Position numbers and translations under genes: made by a program. Below the pieces are notes generated by a model. The model was not told the origin of the DNA. It saw nothing but the letters and a program-made list of their open reading frames with translations, and searched no databases. Shown piece after piece: positions 26,231 through 57,053 of a stretch of DNA of 64,000 bases. The DNA comes from Sceloporus undulatus (lineage: Eukaryota > Chordata > Lepidosauria > Squamata > Phrynosomatidae): positions 231,321,613-231,385,612 of the forward strand of contig NC_056522.1 in the NCBI RefSeq assembly GCF_019175285.1, given 5' to 3'. How positions within the stretch are numbered: position 1 is the first letter of the stretch; every line of letters begins with the position of its first letter.

Positions 26231-26338
26231 TCTATGTGTCATTTTTCAACATTGTTCATCTTGTCTCATTCAGTAATTCTATCTAGTACTAAGCCTTACA
26301 TTTATCTATTTTCTCCTATGTAAATCTGATCTAAATCC

Positions 26339-26521
26339 AGTTTGAGTCTGCTTTAACTGCTTGACTCAGTGCTAGGGATTTCTGGGAATTGTAGTTTATT
26401 GTGACACCAGAACTCCCTGACAGAGAAGGCTAAATGTCTCACAAAACTACAGTTCCCATAATTATCTAGCATTGAGCCAGGGCAGGTAAAGCAGTCTAAA
26501 ACTGAATTATTTTTGCAGTGT
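26339..26521. repeat. Palindromic MITE downstream of DARS1
   Basis: The left arm has GGGAATTGTAGTTT and the right arm AAACTACAGTTCCC; the centre reads CCTGACAGAGAAGGCTAAATG. Same family as 29035, 35071 and 37769. It lies just past the DARS1 poly(A) site. Confidence 0.75.
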
Positions 26522-26639
26522 ATTTTGGATCTTAGTAAACACAAAAGTTGTTTGTTAGTTTTTAGTACTGACAATTCACCTTATGCAGGACATAATGAAT
26601 GTGATCCTGACTCATCCATTAAGCTTTTTTCTATATCAC

Positions 26640-28830
26640 CTGAGTGACTAGTGACAGGGTTAATGAAGATAAAATAAAATTAGTCCTCAAGTGTACGGTT
26701 TGAACTTCTCAAAAGGAGAGATGTAGTAGTGATGGATGATTTCAACTATCCTGATATTTTTTGGAAATCAAACTCAGCCAAAACATTAAGGTCTAGCAAA
26801 TTCCTTACTTGCCAGGAAGACAATTTCATTATGCAAAAGGTTGAAGAGGCCACAAGGGAGTCAGCTACTTTAGATCTGATCCTAACCAACAAGGATGACT
26901 TGGTTAACGGGGTGCAAGTGGTGGGATCCTTAGGTGGAAGTGACCATATTCTCCTGGAGTTTGTTATACAGTGGAAAGGAGAAGCCAGGCATAGTCAAAC
27001 ACGCATTCTAGACTTTAGGAGAGCGGATTTCAGTAAACTTAGAGAAGTATTGAGGGTGATCCTTTGGTCAGAAATACTAAAAGAGAAGGGAGTTCAGGAC
27101 GGATGGGAGTTTCTGAAAAGGGAGATACTGAAGACACAATCTCAAACTGTTCCAACTAGGAGGGAAAATGAGAGGTGTCTCAAGAAACCAGGATGGATGA
27201 CTAAGGAACTTTCAATTGAACTAAGTTTTAAACAGGACATGTAAAAGAAATGGAAAAAGGAGATATCCAAGGAGGAATTCAAGCAAATAGCTAGCATGTG
27301 TAGGGGTAAAGTCAGCAAAACTAATGTGCAGAATGAGCTCAGGCTTGCTACAGAGGTTAAGAATAATAAAAGGCTTTTTTGGGTATGTCCGTAGCAAAAG
27401 GAAGAAAAATTAAATGGTAGGGCCACTGTGCAGAGAAGATGCCAAAATGCTAACAGAACAGAGAAAAGGCAGAATTACTCTCAGCAGACTGGAGGAGGGC
27501 AAACGTTGTCCCCACAAAAAGGGGGGGGAAGGAGGATCCCAACAATTATCACCCAATTAGTGTCACATTAATACCTGAAAAGGTTCTGGAGCAGATCATT
27601 AAACAGAGGGTCTGTGAACATTTAGAAAGCAATTCCATTATCACAAAAAGACAACATGGCTTTCTGAGAAAAAAGTCATGCCAGACTAATCTGATCTCCT
27701 TTTCTGATAAAATTACCAGCTTGTTAGATGAAGGGAATGTTGTGGATGTAACATATCTCAATTTAGGTAAGACATTTGACAAGGTTCCCCATGACATTCT
27801 TGGAAACAAGTTTGTAAAATGTAGGCTAAACAAGGCAACTGTTAAATGGATTTGTAATTGGTTGACCGGCTGAACCCAAATGCTCACCAATGGCCCCTCT
27901 TCATCCTGGAGAGAAGTGACCAGTGGGGTCCCACAGGGGTCTGTCCTGGGTCCATTGCTATTCAACATCTTTATCGATGGCTTGGATGAAAGAATAGAGG
28001 GCATGCTTATCAAATTTGCAGATGACACCAAATTAGGAGGAGTAGCTAATACCCCAGAGGACAGGATCAAAATTCAAAATGACCTTAATAGACTAGAAAG
28101 CTGGGCCAAAGCTAACAAAATGAAATTCAACATGGAGAAATGTAGGGTGGGAAAATGAAATGCAGAGATATAGGATAGGGGATGCCTGACTTAAGGAGAC
28201 TACGTGTGAAAGGGATCTAGGAGTCCAAGTCCAATGCAATTTTAGGCTACATCAATAAAAGTATAGTGTCTAGATCAAGGGAAGTAATAATGCCACTATT
28301 CTGCTTTGGTCATGCCCCACCTGAAATATTGTGTCCAGTTCTGGCCACCACGATTCAAAATGGATGTTGACAAACTGAAGGTCCAGGTCCAGAGGAGGGC
28401 AACCAAAATGATGAAGGGTCCGGAAACCATGCCTTATGAAGAAAGACTTGGGGAACTGGGTATGTTTAGCCTGAAGAAGATACGGTTAAGGGGTGATTTG
28501 ACAGCCCTGTTTATGTATTTGAAGGGGTATCACATTGAGGATAGAGCAAGCTTGTTTTCTGCTGATCCAGATAATAGGATCTGGAACAATTGATGCAAGC
28601 TCCAGGAAAAGAGATTCCAGCTCAACATTAGGAGGAACTTCCTGACAGTAAGGGCTGTTCGACAGTAGAACAAACTCTCGGAGTGTAGTGGAATCTCCTT
28701 CCTTGGAGGTCTTTAAGCAGAGGCTGGATGGCCATCTGTCGGGGATGCTTTGATTGGGAGTTCCTGCATGCCAGGGGTTGGACTGGATGGCCCTTGTGGT
28801 CTCTTCCAACTCTTTGATTCTCTACTGCAA
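26640..28830 (+). mobile_element. CR1 LINE, 5'-truncated, broken (older copy)
   Basis: Endonuclease C-terminal part: DDFNYPDIFW and SDHILLEF. Reverse transcriptase: [22 protein letters not shown] and FADDTKLGG. The end is the CR1 3' region CTTGTGGTCTCTTCCAACTC. Compared with the copy at 59360 it lacks about 265 bases between 27480 and 27484 (the segment before CAGCAGACTGGAGG) and about 65 bases near 28230, and it has several frameshifts and stops. It is therefore an old, immobile copy. Confidence 0.9.
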
Positions 28831-29034
28831 TTAATATACCAAGCCTAGGCATGCACAATTGTCTTCCTTATCTATCCTTTGTTTCTTTAGGCCAAATTTC
28901 AAATTAATCTCCTTGTAGAGAGGATGCCTCTCTACAAAAAAATACCATTGTAAATTTGGGTGGGTGGAAGGCTGATCATAACTGTTGCATGAACATGATA
29001 TAATATAGTAACTATGGCTGCACTTTCATCACAC

Positions 29035-29236
29035 AAATAATCCAGTTTCACACCAGTATAATTGCCATGGCATAATGGTGTGGAATTCTGGGATTTGTAG
29101 TTTGTTGTGGCACCAGAGCTCTCTGACAGAGAAAGCTAAATATCTCACAAAACTACAAATGCCAGAATTCCATAGCATTGAGCCATGGCAGTTAAAGTGG
29201 TAACAAACTCTATTACTTCTGCAGCGTGGACTACAC
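29035..29236. repeat. Palindromic MITE
   Basis: AATTCTGGGATTTGTAGTTTG and ACAAAACTACAAATGCCAG form the arms, ending TTCTGCAGCGTGGA. Same family as 26339. A C run and (CA)n lie directly downstream (29270-29297). Confidence 0.75.
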
Positions 29237-29439
29237 AATGGCTGATCTGACTTTGTTCTCATTTGATCTCCCCCCCCCACACACACACACACACACTAAA
29301 ATCCCCATTTCCATGCATATCTGCTAATATGAATAAACTATTCTTAGAGTCTTTTAACAATAAAGGCATATCTATGTTTAGCAGAGTAGACCATTGCAAA
29401 TCTACAGCACTATACAAATAAATAAATAAAATAATAATA

Positions 29440-30110
29440 ATTTTACTCTTTTAACAAATCTCCTCTCCAAATTGGCCCTGCAGGTCCAGCCCTTGGGCTG
29501 CTGTCACCCACTCTGCCCTTTTACCCTTAAGGTCCCTCCCTGGATAAAGATATTCAGCCCCAAGATCTACTAGACAAACAGTTGTGTGTTCACCTTTGGG
29601 TTCAGTTTGGTAAGGCATGACTGCATCTCATTAATTCCAACAGAGAGAAGATGTTAAAAATAAAGATTTATCACATGACAAGTGATAGCTAACACTAGGG
29701 TTATTTCTTCGGTGCAGATGCAGCCACTGTAACACCTAAATTGAAACAAAGTTATATTTTCCCCTGAATTCTTCCCACACTTAGCTCCCATCAAACCAAA
29801 TTACCTATACAGTATAGTGATCTTAGCCATTGCTAGCCCTAACCATTTCTCTATTCCTAACTAGGTTTTATTTTTGCCCTTATCTATATTTGATCCATTC
29901 CTATCTCTCTATTTCAGACTGGCCCTATCTGACAAGCAGACACGCCTCTATTTTGATATCCATAGGCCCTCACCCTGATAGCATTCCAAAGGCTGTGGCT
30001 TTATTTAGCTGGCTTTATTCAGGCTATGTTTAACCTTTCTTCACAGAAATATTTTTATTTATACATTCTTTGAAACCATCTCAGCACTAAGTGGGCCTAT
30101 CAAAAACTGA
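29440..30110. other. Intergenic, nothing recognised
   Basis: Unique-looking sequence between repeats. No exon, RNA gene or repeat family could be assigned. Confidence 0.4.
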
Positions 30111-30114
30111 GCAG

Positions 30115-30376
30115 TAGTAATTAATTAATTAATTTAATTTAATTTGTTTTATTTATATACCACTATTCCAGAGATCATAGCGGTGAACAGCAAGTAAGCT
30201 AATTAGCAAGTAAGCTAATTTGCCCCCAACAGTCTGGGTACTCATTTTAGCGACCTCGGAAGGATGCAAGCCTGAGTCGAGCTTGGGCCCTTTTGCTGGT
30301 CTTGAACTCGCAACCTTGTGGTTTCGAGTAAATGGCTGCAGTACAGGCATTTAACCACTGCGCCATCAGGGCTCCA
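30115..30376 (-). repeat. tRNA-derived SINE, second family, full length
   Basis: On the minus strand it begins GGAGCCCTGATGGCGCAGTGG (A-box type), then GGTTGCGAGTTCAAGACC (B-box type), and ends GGTATATAAATAAAACAAATT. Its tail differs from that of the ACA SINE, so it probably uses another LINE partner. Confidence 0.8.
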
Positions 30377-30519
30377 TTACACCAAAATACCACAGGCTGC
30401 CTTTTACTCATTGCCCTATTGATACAGGATGCAAGTATTACTAGCACAAAAGCCAAAAGGAGATCTTGAACACTGAAAAGGTTGTTCTGGCTTGGTTTCT
30501 TGTTTACTTACTTTGCAGT

Positions 30520-30760
30520 GTTGTTGTTGCTGTGAGCCTCCAAGACATTTCTGACATATGGTCACCCTAAGGCAAACCTATCATGAGGTTTTCTTGGCAA
30601 AATTTGTTCTGAGGGGTTTCCCTTTGCCTTCCTCTTAGTCTGAGAGAGTGTGATATACCAAAGGTCACCCAGTAGGTTTCCATGGATGAGCGAGGATTCA
30701 AACTCTGATCTCAAGTCATAGTAATCGGACACTCAGATCACTATACCACACTGGCTCTCC
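30520..30760 (-). repeat. tRNA-derived SINE (ACA type), full length
   Basis: On the minus strand: GAGAGCCAGTGTGGTATAG head, the CORE-like GGTGACCTTTGGTAT and a tail CAGCAACAACAAC. It shows a complete head, body and tail. Confidence 0.85.
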
Positions 30761-31015
30761 ATTTTATTTCATCAAGAAACAATGCATATTAATTTTATTG
30801 CCTGTCATGATAATAGGTGTTTTCTGAGACACTGGGCCTTGATACAAAATGTAACAATAGATGGTTGCTGTATGCTTAGTGCTATGCCATTCTGATTTTC
30901 AGTCGCCACTGATGTCAAAGATCATGAAACAAGAGTCAGTGTGTGCAAATTGTTGAGACTTAGAAAGAGCTATCTGACCAAATACTATTTAATATTTTTG
31001 TGATGGAAGTCAAGA

Positions 31016-31195
31016 GAGCCAGCATGGTCTAGCGGTTTAAATATCAGAGTTTGATACCCCACTTGGCCATGGGAACCCACTGGGTGACCTTGGGCAAGTC
31101 ACACACTCTCAGCCCCCCCAAAAAAAAACACATCATAGGTTCATTTTAGGATTGCCATAGATCAGAAACTATTTGAAGGCACACAATAACGATGG
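31016..31195 (+). repeat. tRNA-derived SINE (ACA type)
   Basis: Head GAGCCAGCATGGTCTAGCGG, body GGGTGACCTTGGGCAAGTCAC, tail GAAGGCACACAATAACG. About 60 bases of the middle (after CTCTCAGCC) are missing or replaced by an A run. Confidence 0.85.
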
Positions 31196-31199
31196 AACT

Positions 31200-33050
31200 C
31201 TATTATAGATTATACCTTGAAATAAAGGTCAGAGAAAAAATAGTGTAGCAATTATGGTCTGAAAAATCAGCTGTTTAGGAAGCTTAGCCAACAGACCAGC
31301 TGTGAATACTAAATGTTGGCATATTCTCAGGGTAAAAAAATAGAATTATTCTTCTCCCTAGCTGTATTTAGGTTTGCTAAGTGGATTATAAACAACTGAT
31401 TACCACAGATTTATTACTCTTAAATTCAGTTTCTAGAAAGAATTGTTTGTTCAGCTAATCCAACTGGAATCAATCAAATTCAATTACCTTTCCCCCTACA
31501 GAGCTGGTCATCTCTCTGGATGATAATCCTTTTTTAAAAAATGCTTCATCTCAATAAAACAAAGTCATTGACACTTTGATGCTGAAAGGCTTTTTGGGGA
31601 AATCTTGTTGCCGAACAAACTAATTTTATTGCAGATTTCTTGCCTTCTTGTATCTGTTACTTTTCTACAGAGAAGGGATGAACTCTGTAAGGCAGTATCT
31701 TTGTAGGGCTGAATGCCCTTGGAGATGCTCATGCCAATTGTTATAAAGATAATAGCTCATACCAATGGTTCATTTAAAAAAAGCGATCCTTTCAGTAAGC
31801 ACCTGAAAAGTGGACCACATATGGGCTGCAATTCTGAGTGTCGTAGATTAGACTTACACTTGGCTGAACTATATACTACCATCCCCTGACTCTGAAGCTC
31901 CTTACACAACCAAGCAAGATTGCAGAAGTATCTGGCTATGTCCACATGGCCAAATGCAAAATGATTATAGCAACACAGAGACCTCTGGAGGACTCCTGAT
32001 TTCAGGGCTGATGTTATTTCATATCTGGGAGATGCTTCTGCGATTGTGCCCACTCTCCACAAAACAGACAACAGCTGTTCAGGAGGGACTTCAGAGGTAG
32101 TTCAGTAAGTCAGAGGGGGCTTTGGTTACTGCAAGAGGAAGTAAGCCAACACCACCCTTTGCAGTACCCAAAAACTGATATATGCATGCATATGTCCCTA
32201 TGGGATGCCAACTAAAGACTACCAAGAGAAGGTTCTAGTATCCTAAAAAACCAAATGTGTAGTAAAATCTTTTGCTCCTCTTTTATGGAATAGTATACCC
32301 TAAATATGATGGCTATGTGTATTCGTGCCACCACCATCCTAACCCGTATTCTTAGATCTGAGGAAGTATATGAAGACTTGCCATATTATAAGTCTGCATG
32401 GCTTAGCTGTTTCTACTTTCAGTGCCATTATGATAACAAAAATACAGATTCAGTTAATGAAGTAGATGTGTGCCTGAGTTTTACTACTTTAACAGAAACT
32501 CTGGTGGCAGAGGCAGACATATAATAGGAATGAGTTTCTACACCACAAAAAAAGAAGAGCAGTTCAACATGTTTCAGCAATCTTAACATTATGCACATGT
32601 GAAATGAACCAACCAGGTCACGTAAGCCTTGCATAAGTAAACAAAAACATGTTGAACCTGACATAGACCACTTGAAAGCTTTTTCTAAAATGCATCCTAG
32701 GATGGGTTTTTTTCCCAACAGCCTCTTCCACTTATGACTTCCATTTTGGTGGCGAAACTTACAGATCTATACTTTCTCCAGCCCTCCTACACCATCCCTT
32801 CAATGCCAATGACAATGTTGCAAAACAAAACCTTCCATATAGTCAGAAAAGAGAGAGACAGGCTGGGCTCCCATAAAAACCTTATAAAAAGGAGTTTCTT
32901 CATCAGAGGCTTTGTTAACTGAGGAATACATGTACAGTACAGGAATACTGAGGAAGCTGTACATATATATAACATATATATGTTATATATAGAAGGTACC
33001 TGTGGATCTTGTATACTTTGGGGGAGGGGGGTATCTTACTAATAGGGATG
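31200..33050. other. Intergenic, nothing recognised
   Basis: No family-like reading frame or named repeat. A short TATATA palindrome (ACATATATAACATATATATG) lies near 32960-32990. Confidence 0.4.
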
Positions 33051-33099
33051 TATTATTAAGTATTAGTATTTTATTGACTGTTCAAATGTATTGTATTAT

Positions 33100-33154
33100 T
33101 TTAATGATGTAATCCCACTTCGATCCTTGGAAGAGGCGGGACATATAAATAAAA

Positions 33155-33210
<56 letters not shown>
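33100..33210 (+). repeat. Retroelement tail with long (TTA)n run
   Basis: GAGGCGGGACATATAAATAAA is followed by about 17 ATT units reaching an assembly gap. The tyrosine-rich reading frame across it is a repeat artefact. Confidence 0.75.
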
Positions 33211-33211
<1 letters not shown>

Positions 33212-33219
33212 GCAAGCAA

Positions 33220-33229
33220 NNNNNNNNNN
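33220..33229. other. Assembly gap, 10 N
   Basis: Ten undetermined bases shortly after the (ATT)n run; the true length there is unknown. Confidence 0.99.
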
Positions 33230-33508
33230 ACATCCATTCTGCAGTGTTAACAACACCTTGTAACAGCAAGGATGTGAGCTTAGTTAAGCCGAAATGGTGT
33301 CAAAAATGCTTTTCTCATGGTGGAAAATAAATTCTCTTGTGCACATGCTCAACCGACTTAAAATCAGTTTCACAGCAAGAATACTGCCCTCCCCCTTATC
33401 CAGAATACATTAGTGTTTCATTAAATTACAACTCAGTATACCCATTTCAAAATATTAGTTTTTATATCAGCTGTCTGTTCCTTTCCAATATCACACCTTG
33501 TTCTATTG

Positions 33509-33682
33509 TCCACAAAACAGGGATGCCTTTACTGGGCAAACCAAAATGCAGATTATACATGTTGCAAGCTTTCAAAGCTCCACTGATTTCTTCTGATGAC
33601 GAAGCCAGCGGACCTTCAAAAGCTTGCAACATGTATAATCTGCATTTTGATTTGCCCAATAAAGGTTATCATTGTTTTGTGG
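33509..33682. repeat. Hairpin (inverted repeat) element
   Basis: Left arm TCCACAAAAC...ATGCAGATTATACATGTTG and right arm CAACATGTATAATCTGCAT...GTTTTGTGGA are inverse complements over about 65 bases with few mismatches. The loop also partly pairs. Both strands therefore encode nearly the same peptide (KACNMYNLHF). Confidence 0.85.
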
Positions 33683-34818
33683 ATTTTGGATGAAGCTGTA
33701 CTTTGCTATATGGCCAGCACGGCTACCCCAGGATATGCTTTCTTCTTCTATTATATACTGCTTCCTCTGCAGTGTCAGCATAGTAACCATCTGACAATGT
33801 GTCTCTCGTTGCATTACCATTGCAGATCTAAAATATACGTAACTGTATTAGCACTATTGTTGAATAGCTAAAATTTTTATCTAGCCCTAGCAAAGAAATA
33901 CTGAGAACCAGTCTTTCTACGCTTTTCTCTTTCTGTTCTCCCCCTATCCAAAATCTAATGAGAAAGCAAACTGTTCAGATGTAATATCATGGCGAAGGAC
34001 TTTAAATGTGACCAAGTTTTAAGGAAGTCAGTCAGAAATTGTAGATAAAAATTGCAAGCTTTTCTGCAGGCCCAAAGTTCAGATTACATTCAGTCCCATT
34101 CTTGATAATAGGTACATTTTATCTCTGCAAGTGTTATCTCCTTTTATAACCAACATAAAGATGCCAGCTCTTTTAACAGCAATTTGGCTACAGCAAACTC
34201 AGCAGGTGAAGCTTTTTTGACATCAGTGGATCTACTTTTTGGAAAAAGCCTTTCCTGCAAATTCCTGTTTTTCATCGAGTTAAGCACAGGGGAGGAGAGG
34301 GAACTTAACCTACTATCGTCTAGAACTTGTGAGCTAGCCTGAATAAGAACTACTGTATTTTATTGACTGGAGACATTTTTATATGGCTTTAAAATATGCA
34401 GAGGCTCACACATAAGTGGAATGAAACCACTATGTAATGCGCACAATCCTCTTTAGCATGGCAAAGGACTCTCTTACACATTCAAAACATAAAACGAGCC
34501 CCGCTGGATTAAACCAAAAGCCTATCTATTTGCTTCCTATCTTGGCCAATCAGAGGTCAGTCAATGGGAAACTCACAAACAAGAGCTAAGTGTGACACCC
34601 CTCTTCTGCTTCTTTTCTCCACCAACTGCTACTGAAATGCAATAACATCCTTTAATATAATTGGTAGCAGCTACTACCGCTGATAGTCATTGTCAACAAC
34701 ATCGTCATCAGGGCCACTGATAGCCTTATTCTTCTGAAATTTAAGTCTGATGTCCTATCCCTGCTCACCTGCACATAAGGCCAGCTGGACTGTGACTTCT
34801 GAGGAGATATGTATATAA

Positions 34819-34998
34819 TGTTGTTGTTGTTGTGTGCCTCCAAGTCATTTCTTACAGTGAACCTAAGGCAAACCTATCACAGGGTTTTCTTGACAAGTTT
34901 CTTCAGAAGGGGTTTGCCATTGCTATCTTCTGAGACTTGCCCAAGGCCACCCAGTGGGTTTTTAGGCTTGAGCGGGGAATCGAACCCTGATCTCCATA
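34819..34998 (-). repeat. tRNA-derived SINE (ACA type)
   Basis: (TTG)n tail, GTGTGCCTCCAAGTCATTTC, CTTGCCCAAGGCCACCCAG and GGGGAATCGAACCCTGATC (B box). The tRNA-like 5' end is missing. Confidence 0.8.
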
Positions 34999-35070
34999 GC
35001 CCTCTTTAAAAATTAACCCATAAGGTAAAGAAACAAGATAATTGCACCCTCTCTTTTTTATAGCTCTTAG

Positions 35071-35290
35071 GATGTATCCACACTGCAGAAATAATCCAGG
35101 TTAACACCACTTTAAGTGCCAGGGTTCAAGGCTAAGGAATACTGGGAACGGTAGTTTTGTGAGATGTTTAGCCTTCTCTGTCAGAGAGCTCCGGTGCGAC
35201 AATAAACTACAATTCCCAGAATTCCATAGCATTGAGCCACAGCAGTAAAAAAAGTGGTGTTAAATGGGAATATTTGTAGTGTGGATGCAA
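35071..35290. repeat. Palindromic MITE, complete
   Basis: Outer ends GATGTATCCACACTGCAG and AGTGTGGATGCAA are inverted; inner arms are GGGAACGGTAGTTTTGTG and CTACAATTCCCAGAATTCC. It is the best-preserved copy of the family in the window. Confidence 0.8.
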
Positions 35291-35571
35291 TTTTAGTTTC
35301 TATTCATTGATCAAATTAATCAGTATGCAAATACCTTCTTGCCTCCCAAATCACATGGAATGAGATGTTACTGTACTGGGAGGGAATTGCTTTCCCAGTA
35401 TGGAATCTGTATGAAAGACTGCACCTCTCTGTATAAAAAGAAACTATACAATCTTTCTGGGAAGGCTTTCTCTTGGTCCCACCACCATCACAAGACCTGG
35501 AAGAGAACCTCCTCAATGTGGATCCCAGATAGTGGAATGTCCTCCCTCCTTTCCTTTTGCCAGCAGGCCAA

Positions 35572-35672
35572 GGGTGCGTCTACACTGTAGAAGTAAGGCA
35601 GTTTGACACCACTTTCACTGCCATGGTGCTATCCTCCAGAACCCTGGGCTTTGTAGTTCAACTCATTTGAGA
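35572..35672. repeat. Palindromic MITE, half copy
   Basis: GTGCGTCTACACTGTAGAAG, GACACCACTTTCACTGCC and CTGGGCTTTGTAGTTC match one arm of the family at 35071. The other arm is absent. Confidence 0.65.
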
Positions 35673-35689
35673 TCTGATGTTGGAGAAGA

Positions 35690-36112
35690 GTCCTGAGAAC
35701 ACCGTGGGCAGTCAAAAAAGACAAAACAAATGGGTCCTTGAACAGATCAAGCCAGAAATCTCCCTTGAAGCCAAGATGATCAAAATGATATCTTTGCAGG
35801 AAGTAAGCAAAACAAAACAAATTAGAAATCTCTCTGGAAGCTAAGATGACGAGACTGAGGCTGTCGTACTTTGGTCACATCATGAGAAGGCATGACTCAC
35901 TTGAACAAACAATAATGCTGGGGAAAGCGGAGGGAAGCCGAAAGAGAGGAAGGCTGCATGCTAGATGGAAGGACTCTATTAAGGAGGCCACGGGTATGAA
36001 TTTGCAGGACTTGAGCAGAGCAAAGGAGAACATGGAGTCTAGGAGATGTCTTATCCTCAGGGTCTCCATGGGTGGAGATCAACTCAAAGGCAATTAACAA
36101 CAACAACAACAA
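35690..36112 (+). mobile_element. RTE/BovB-like LINE, C-terminal fragment
   Basis: Open from 35846: RLSYFGHIMRRHDSLEQTIM, then GSRKRGRLHARWKDSIKEAT. This matches the C-terminal YFGH...RGR..RW..I tail of RTE-clade (BovB) reverse transcriptase proteins. It ends in a short AAC-repeat tail (36098-36111). Upstream, CAAGATGATCAAAATGATA and AGCTAAGATGACGAGAC suggest a small internal duplication. Only the last part of the LINE is present. Confidence 0.7.
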
Positions 36113-36159
36113 GCCACCAAGAAGGCTAAGGACACACTCCAGGATTCCATAAGCATTCC

Positions 36160-36240
36160 TTGGCTGAGCAAGGATTCAAACCCTGGTCTCCAGAGTCCTA
36201 GTAGTCCAAAACTCAAACCGTGACGCCACACACTGCCGGT
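36160..36240 (-). repeat. tRNA-derived SINE (ACA type) head
   Basis: GGATTCAAACCCTGGTCTCC and AAAACTCAAACCGTGACGCC are the inverse of the tRNA-like head. Confidence 0.7.
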
Positions 36241-36368
36241 TTACTCATGGTTTACTCATGGGTGGAAATGCTGTGCCTTGCATTGTGAATTGTATGCCCT
36301 GCCTCCCTCCCCCATTTACAAATGTAAAATTCTGTCTTGTTTTGTTTTTAAAAGAAAAGCAACTTATA

Positions 36369-36490
36369 AGAGTCAGTGTTATGTAGTGGTTTCAGCGTTG
36401 GACTGTGACTCTGGAGACCAGCCATGGGAACCCACTGGGTGACAGCCTTGGGCAAGTCACACTCTCTCAGCCTCAGAGAAGACAATACTT
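36369..36490 (+). repeat. tRNA-derived SINE (ACA type), 5' half
   Basis: GTTATGTAGTGGTTTCAGCG, ACTCTGGAGACCAGCC and GGGCAAGTCACACTCTCTC. Another head-only copy follows at 36511-36570 (GGTGCAGTGCTTTGAGC). Confidence 0.75.
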
Positions 36491-36579
36491 AATAACAATA
36501 ACAGTATTAAGGAGAAGCCTGGTGCAGTGCTTTGAGCATTAGTCTATGACTCAGGAGACCAAGGTTCAAAGAAATTATT

Positions 36580-36762
36580 ATTATTATTGCATTTATTACA
36601 CTATTATATATTTATTATTATTATTATTAACCTTTATTTATATAGCACTGTAAATTTACACAAAACTAGTTTTATAAAACATATTATCTATTTTATAATT
36701 ATATTTATATTTTACTTTTGTTTAATTATATTATTATATTATGTCATAATTATTTATTATAT

Positions 36763-36794
<32 letters not shown>

Positions 36795-36964
36795 TAATAT
36801 TAATAATATTTTAATAAATTATTTTTATAACCATAATTATGTCATTATTATTTATTATATTTATTATATATATATACACACACAATATTTATTATATTAT
36901 TATATGTATTATATTATTTATGATATTTTTGTTTTTGGTTAATTATATTATTATATTATGTCAT

Positions 36965-37009
<45 letters not shown>

Positions 37010-37070
37010 TAATATTAATAATATTTTAATAAATTATTTTTATAACCATATTTTTTATTTTTGCATCATT
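36580..37070. repeat. AT-rich low-complexity block with ~217-bp duplication
   Basis: Almost pure A/T with (TA)n runs. A 50-base segment, AATTTATTATAATATTAATA and onward to TTTTTATAACCATA, occurs at about 36786 and again at about 37002. The preceding TTAATTATATTATTATATTA is also doubled (36723, 36940). It ends about 40 bases before the MCM6 promoter region. Confidence 0.8.
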
Positions 37071-37089
37071 ATTGTTACTGTTACATTAT

Positions 37090-37367
37090 GCCATGCTTCC
37101 CTCCTCCTCCTCCTCCAGCCCCACTTCCTGCCCTCCTTCCCTTCCCCTTTAAGGGACGTCCCTTTTAATAACAGCAACAACGCCCCGCCCTTCCTCCTCC
37201 TCTTCCTCCTCTTCCTCTTTCCTTTTCCTTTGGCGCGAAAAAGTGGTCCGCGTAACATTCGAAAGGGGCGGGTCCTGTGCGGGGGAGGCCTCTGATTGGA
37301 CGCGGCGCGCCACGCGGGCTGGGCTGGTGGCGCGAATCCTGCTGGCCATTGTCCGGAGCGAATAGCG
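37090..37367 (+). promoter_or_regulatory. MCM6 promoter: GC-rich, two E2F-type sites
   Basis: The sequence changes abruptly from AT-rich to a pyrimidine tract (37093-37230) and then to CpG-rich DNA. TTTGGCGCGAAA at 37229-37240 is a consensus E2F site, and a second GGCGCGAA lies at 37329-37336, about 30 bases before the ATG. An inverted CCAAT box (GATTGG, 37294-37299) and a GC box (GGGGCGGG, 37265-37272) lie between. No TATA box is evident. E2F control of MCM genes at G1/S is established in mammals; activity here is inferred. Confidence 0.8.
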
Positions 37368-56523
<19,156 letters not shown>

Positions 56524-56840
56524 GGATTAAGGAGCAATTCTACAGCATCAACATACCATTTTATTACTAGAACCCATTACTCGCTTTCTGATGCATGTCA
56601 GCATTGTACATAGATTACTAATCTGAAAAAGCTTGGTCACTTAATTCACTTACCTTCTCTTTTTAAAAAAAAACTTTTATATAGTCTTTGGCTGACTTGC
56701 AGCTTCTTTGTTTTTTACTTAAAAAGAATTTCTTAAATAATGTTTCTGTAGCATGATTCTATACTTTAGGTTTTTCTTTCAACTCTTTATTTGTGTTAAA
56801 TAAATACATATTGTGTCAAATAAAGCCTTATCTCTGTCCA
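56524..56840 (+). terminator. MCM6 3' UTR and poly(A) signals
   Basis: After TAG at 56521-56523 there are two AATAAA signals, at 56799-56804 and 56819-56824, followed by T/G-rich sequence (CTGTCCATCTGTTTTC). The inferred 3' UTR is about 310 bases. The LCT start codon lies 978 bases beyond the MCM6 stop, so the two genes are closely packed. Confidence 0.8.
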
Positions 56841-57053
56841 TCTGTTTTCAAAAGTCCTTGTTTTTCTTGATGAAGGTGGAAAAAGTCCAAACGTCAATTA
56901 AATCTTTGACCCCCAAAGCATGAGGGTCAGGGCTTATATATGCTTTCTGGTATTAAATGACATGGAGAAGTTAGGCTTGTGTGTCTCCTTCCATTTTTCT
57001 TTTTTCTAAAAAAAAAATATACAGAATGTATGACTGACCTACAAGTCGTCTCC

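Noticed and set aside
33091-33330. Open frame with a long tyrosine run
   Set aside because: Translation of (ATT)n read as TAT/TTA across an assembly gap.
36587-36942. Hydrophobic Ile/Tyr-rich open frames
   Set aside because: By-products of AT-only low-complexity DNA.
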